DNA of 64,000 bases, taken from NCBI RefSeq assembly GCF_029945685.1, contig NZ_JAQSDA010000011.1, forward strand, positions 1 to 64,000, in the 5' to 3' direction. Of this stretch, positions 61,162 to 64,000 are shown piece by piece (position 1 is the first letter of the stretch; every line of letters begins with the position of its first letter). The notes beneath the pieces were generated by a model. It saw only the letters and a list, made by a program, of their open reading frames with translations. It did no database searches and was not told the DNA's origin. Made by a program: the position numbers and the translations under genes. Source of the stretch: Polaromonas sp. (GTDB lineage: Bacteria; Pseudomonadota; Gammaproteobacteria; Burkholderiales; Burkholderiaceae_C).

Positions 61162-61884
61162 ATGAACTTGCAAGAGACGGTGTTGATCCAGCTGCGCGAC
61201 CTGATCCTGCGCGGCGAATTCGGGCCCGGCCAGCGTCTGGCCGAGCAGCAACTTGCCGAACGCCTCGGCGCTTCGCGCACGCCCGTGCGCGCCGCGCTGG
61301 TGACGCTGGAGCAGGAGGGCCTGGTCGAGGCCAATGAGACCGGCAAGTTCCTGGTGCGCCAGTTCACGCCGCGCGAGGTGGCCGACGCGATTGCCGTGCG
61401 CGGGCATCTGGAGGGCATGGCGGCGCGCCTGGTGGCCGAACACGGCGTGCCGCGCCAGCTGCAGCTGGACCTGCAGGCCTGCCTGGACGAGGGGGACAGC
61501 GTCCTGACGGCGAACCCGCTGAGCTACGAAAGTTATGCCGATTACGCCGCCATGAACGACCGCTTCCATGCGCTGGTGCTGGAGGCCTGCGGCAACCGTG
61601 CCTTGCAGCGCGCGGTGGCGCTCAACGACAAGTTGCCGTTTGCACCGGCCTCGGCCATGCTGCCCATGCAGGGCACGGTCACGCTGGACCGCGACTGGAT
61701 GCTGTACGCGCATCGCCAGCACCACATGCTGTTCGCCGCGCTCAAGGCCGGCGAGGGCGCACGTGCGCAGGCGCTGGCCATTGAACACACCGAAGTCGCG
61801 CAGATGAACATGCGCATGGCGCTGGAGCGCCGGGCCGAGACCGAGCAGGTGTTGCCGGCCATCCGCCTGGTGGTGGGGCGTTGA
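61162..61884 (+). CDS. GntR-family regulator of the Rieske/GS cluster
   Basis: The 240-aa protein has the GntR winged helix (GPGQRLAEQQLAERLGASRTPVRAALVTLEQEGL) and a C-terminal FCD domain with a conserved metal-binding pattern (D in DYAAMNDRFHALV, later His residues). It is divergent from the Rieske operon and probably represses it until an organic acid or amine ligand binds. Its stop overlaps the azlC start. Confidence 0.93.
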   Translation: MNLQETVLIQLRDLILRGEFGPGQRLAEQQLAERLGASRTPVRAALVTLEQEGLVEANETGKFLVRQFTPREVADAIAVRGHLEGMAARLVAEHGVPRQLQLDLQACLDEGDSVLTANPLSYESYADYAAMNDRFHALVLEACGNRALQRAVALNDKLPFAPASAMLPMQGTVTLDRDWMLYAHRQHHMLFAALKAGEGARAQALAIEHTEVAQMNMRMALERRAETEQVLPAIRLVVGR

Positions 61885-62576
61885 CGAAGGACGCGGTCAG
61901 TTTCACCGCCGCCGGCGTACGCCGCGGCTTCTTCGCCGCCCAGGTGCTGGCGCCCGGCGTCACGCTGTACGCCATGGTTTTCGGCGTGCTCGCCAGCGAG
62001 CGTGGCATGAGCTGGCTGCAGGCCATGCTGATGAGCGCCGCCGTCTATTCAGGCAGCGCGCAACTGGCCGCCCTGCAGGGCTGGACGGCGACGGCCGCGG
62101 TCACGCCGGTCATCGTCACCATCCTGGTCATGAACGCGCGGTATGTGCTGTACGGTGCGGCCATCCAGCCCTGGCTGGCCGGGCTGCCGCACCACCAGAG
62201 CTGGGGCGCGCTGTTTTTTCTCGGCGACGGCAGCTGGGCCATGGCCATGCGCGAGTACGACACCGGCTACCGCGATGCGGGGTATGTGTTCGGATCCGGT
62301 GTGGCGATGTTTGTGCCCTGGATCGGCGGCACGCTGCTCGGCCACCTGCTGGCCGGCAATGTGCCGAACCCGGCAGCCTTCGGGCTGGACTTCATGCTGG
62401 TGGCGTTTGCCGCGGCCATCGGCATGGTGCTGTGGCGCGGCAAGTCCGACCTGTGGCCGGTGGCGGCAGCAGGGCTGGTGGCGCTGGTGCTACACCGGCT
62501 GCTGCCGGGCGCCTGGTACATCGTGGGTGCGGGCCTCGCGGGCGGGCTGATGGGAGCATGGCGCCATGGCCGTTGA
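61881..62576 (+). CDS. azlC: AzlC-family branched-chain amino acid exporter subunit
   Basis: The 231-aa membrane protein has five to six helices, GVTLYAMVFGVLASERGMSWLQAMLMSAAVYSGSAQ and NARYVLYGAAI being typical of AzlC. With AzlD it exports branched-chain amino acids or analogues. It starts at TTG 61881, overlapping the GntR stop by four bases with a G-rich SD upstream, so it is probably cotranscribed with the regulator. Confidence 0.9.
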   Translation: MTKDAVSFTAAGVRRGFFAAQVLAPGVTLYAMVFGVLASERGMSWLQAMLMSAAVYSGSAQLAALQGWTATAAVTPVIVTILVMNARYVLYGAAIQPWLAGLPHHQSWGALFFLGDGSWAMAMREYDTGYRDAGYVFGSGVAMFVPWIGGTLLGHLLAGNVPNPAAFGLDFMLVAFAAAIGMVLWRGKSDLWPVAAAGLVALVLHRLLPGAWYIVGAGLAGGLMGAWRHGR

Positions 62577-62871
62577 GTCGACCTTTCTGCTGGCGCTGGT
62601 GGGCATGGCGGTCGCTTCCTTCGCCTGCCGCATCAGCGGCTTCCTGCTGATGGGTTATGTGCGCATCACGCCGCGCGTCGAGGCAGCGCTCAAGGCGATT
62701 CCGCTGTCGGTGATGGTCGGCATCGTGACGCCGGCCGCCACCTCGGGGAAATTGCCGGAGTTGCTCGGCTTGCTGGCCGTGGGACTGGCGATGAAGCTGG
62801 TGCGCAACGACCTGGCGGCCGCCGTGGCGGGGGCTGTCACGGTGGCCGTCGCGCGCTGGGCCATGAGTTGA
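62566..62871 (+). CDS. azlD: AzlD-family transporter subunit
   Basis: The 101-aa, four-helix partner of AzlC. CRISGFLLMGYVRITPRVEAALKAIPLSVMVGIVTPA is the AzlD signature. It overlaps azlC by 11 bases. The two proteins work as a complex in the inner membrane; the substrate here is unknown and could relate to the regulator they follow. Confidence 0.92.
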   Translation: MAVESTFLLALVGMAVASFACRISGFLLMGYVRITPRVEAALKAIPLSVMVGIVTPAATSGKLPELLGLLAVGLAMKLVRNDLAAAVAGAVTVAVARWAMS

Positions 62872-62877
62872 ACCGGA

Positions 62878-63912
62878 TTATTCCTTCGCGACCCGCAGCA
62901 CCAGCTTGCCGAAATTCTCGCCGTTGAACAGCTTGAGCAGGGTTTCCGGGAAATTCTCAATCCCGTCGACCACGTCTTCCTTGCTCTTCATTTTTCCGTC
63001 TTTGAGGTAGCCGGCCATCTCGGCAATCGCCAGCGGGTAGCGCTCGGCGTAGTCGAACACCACGATGCCTTCCATGCGTGCGCGGTTCACCAGCAGCGAC
63101 AGGTAGTTGGCCGGGCCCTTGACCGGTGTGGTGTTGTTGTACTGGCTGATGGCGCCGCAGATGATGATGCGGGCGCCGCGCGTGATGCGGGTCAGCACAG
63201 CGTCGAGGATGTCGCCGCCGACGTTGTCGAAGTAGATGTCCACGCCTTTCGGGCAGTACTCCTTGAGGCCGGCCTTGACGTCGCCGGCCTTGTAGTCGAT
63301 GCAGGCGTCGAAGCCCAGCTCCTGGACCACCCAGTCGCACTTGGCCTTGCCGCCGGCAATGCCGACCACGCGGCAACCCTTGAGCTTGGCGATCTGGCCG
63401 ACGGTCTGCCCGACGGCACCCGCCGCACCGGACACAACCACAGTCTCGCCGGCCTTGGGCTGGCCCACGTCCATCAGGCCGAAGTAGCCGGTCATGCCGG
63501 GCATGCCCAGCACGTTGAGCCAGGAGGTCAGGCCCATGCGCGGGTCGATCTTGAACATGCCGCTGCGCTTGATCTGGGCTTCCGGGATCAGGCAGTACTC
63601 CTGCACGTCCAGCCCGGCGTTGACATGGTCGCCCACGGCAAAGGCCGGGTTGTTGGAGGCGATCACCTTGCCGACGCCGCCGGCACGCATGACCGCACCG
63701 ATTTCCACCGGCGGGATGTAGCTTTTGCCCTCGTTCATCCAGCCTCGCATGGCCGGGTCCAGGGAAAGGTAAAGGGTTTTGACCAGCACGCCGCCGGGGC
63801 CCGGCTCGGCCACCGGCTCGGTGGTGAAGCTCCAGTTGTCGCGGGTCGGCAGGCCGACCGGGCGGCTGGCCAGGCGGACCTGGTGGTTGCTCAGGGTGGT
63901 GATGGTGCTCAT
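62878..63912 (-). CDS. NADP-dependent medium-chain oxidoreductase (CurA/YncB type)
   Basis: The 344-aa protein belongs to the leukotriene B4 12-hydroxydehydrogenase-like zinc-free MDR family: N-terminal LYLSLDPAMRGWMNE, Rossmann motif VVSGAAGAVGQTVGQIAKLKGCRVVGIAGG with CDWVVQELGFDACIDYKAGD. Such enzymes reduce alkenal or alkenone double bonds with NADPH. The start MSTITTLSNHQV at 63912 excludes six residues of a longer frame. It is convergent with azlD by six bases. Confidence 0.94.
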   Translation of the reverse strand: MSTITTLSNHQVRLASRPVGLPTRDNWSFTTEPVAEPGPGGVLVKTLYLSLDPAMRGWMNEGKSYIPPVEIGAVMRAGGVGKVIASNNPAFAVGDHVNAGLDVQEYCLIPEAQIKRSGMFKIDPRMGLTSWLNVLGMPGMTGYFGLMDVGQPKAGETVVVSGAAGAVGQTVGQIAKLKGCRVVGIAGGKAKCDWVVQELGFDACIDYKAGDVKAGLKEYCPKGVDIYFDNVGGDILDAVLTRITRGARIIICGAISQYNNTTPVKGPANYLSLLVNRARMEGIVVFDYAERYPLAIAEMAGYLKDGKMKSKEDVVDGIENFPETLLKLFNGENFGKLVLRVAKE

Positions 63913-64000
63913 GGGGTGACTCCGCTGCAATCAAAAAAAAAGAGGGTGCTTGCCGGATGGTAGTGGCGCCTGGCTGGCGGGGCAGTCGCGCAGGCGATTG

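Overview
The window is a GC-rich stretch of chromosome from a betaproteobacterium, most likely family Comamonadaceae and close to Polaromonas, Rhodoferax or Acidovorax. The grounds are the protein families, the order thrS-infC-rpmI-rplT-pheS-pheT-ihfA-MerR-tRNA-Pro, a Bug-type (TctC) receptor, a gentisate cluster like that of Polaromonas, and short dispersed repeats that I recall from this family. The genus is an inference. I see no phage, plasmid, insertion sequence or CRISPR array.

Region by region. 1-1.1 kb holds three tRNAs (Gly, Cys, Leu) and an unknown acidic protein. 1.1-7.9 kb is a complete RND multidrug efflux operon with a divergent TetR repressor and an AcrR-type operator. 8.1-12.2 kb has murI and two unrelated fumarases, class I and class II, side by side and divergent. 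12.3-18.3 kb is a six-gene Mrp/Pha cation/proton antiporter operon, followed by a CaCA exchanger, a YqhA-like membrane protein and acetyl-CoA synthetase. 22.3-27.2 kb has an unusual triplicated acs tail, a cytochrome c, a small Trp-rich membrane protein, ilvD with a divergent LysR, and lgt. 27.5-33.1 kb is a probable malonate operon: GntR, malonyl-CoA decarboxylase, solute receptor, enoyl-CoA hydratase homologue and malonyl-CoA synthetase. 33-36.3 kb has an EamA transporter, a gamma-glutamylcyclotransferase-like protein and isocitrate lyase behind an AT-rich regulatory region.

36.4-44.1 kb is the translation operon. thrS is preceded by what looks like a ribosome-mediated attenuator: a 17-codon leader peptide with four Thr codons, two interleaved perfect stems and a strong intrinsic terminator just before the start codon. 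infC starts with ATC. 44.3-49.3 kb has a MerR regulator, tRNA-Pro, an orphan multi-PAS histidine kinase, rdgC and a Nudix hydrolase.

49.3-57.5 kb is an aromatic-acid catabolic cluster: TRAP transporter, fumarylpyruvate hydrolase-like protein, gentisate dioxygenase, an uncharacterised FAD oxidoreductase, a flavin monooxygenase and a divergent MarR. 57.5-61.9 kb is a second catabolic cluster of unknown substrate: ABM protein, ferredoxin, glutamine-synthetase-like ligase and Rieske oxygenase, with a divergent GntR. AzlCD and an NADP-dependent oxidoreductase close the window.

The most surprising global feature is a gap-free family of about 57 bp, headed by a small palindrome, found in intergenic regions but also inside murI, the EamA gene and the enoyl-CoA hydratase gene. 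In those genes it is translated in different frames and orientations. It also supplies murI's stop codon and part of the terminator before pheS.
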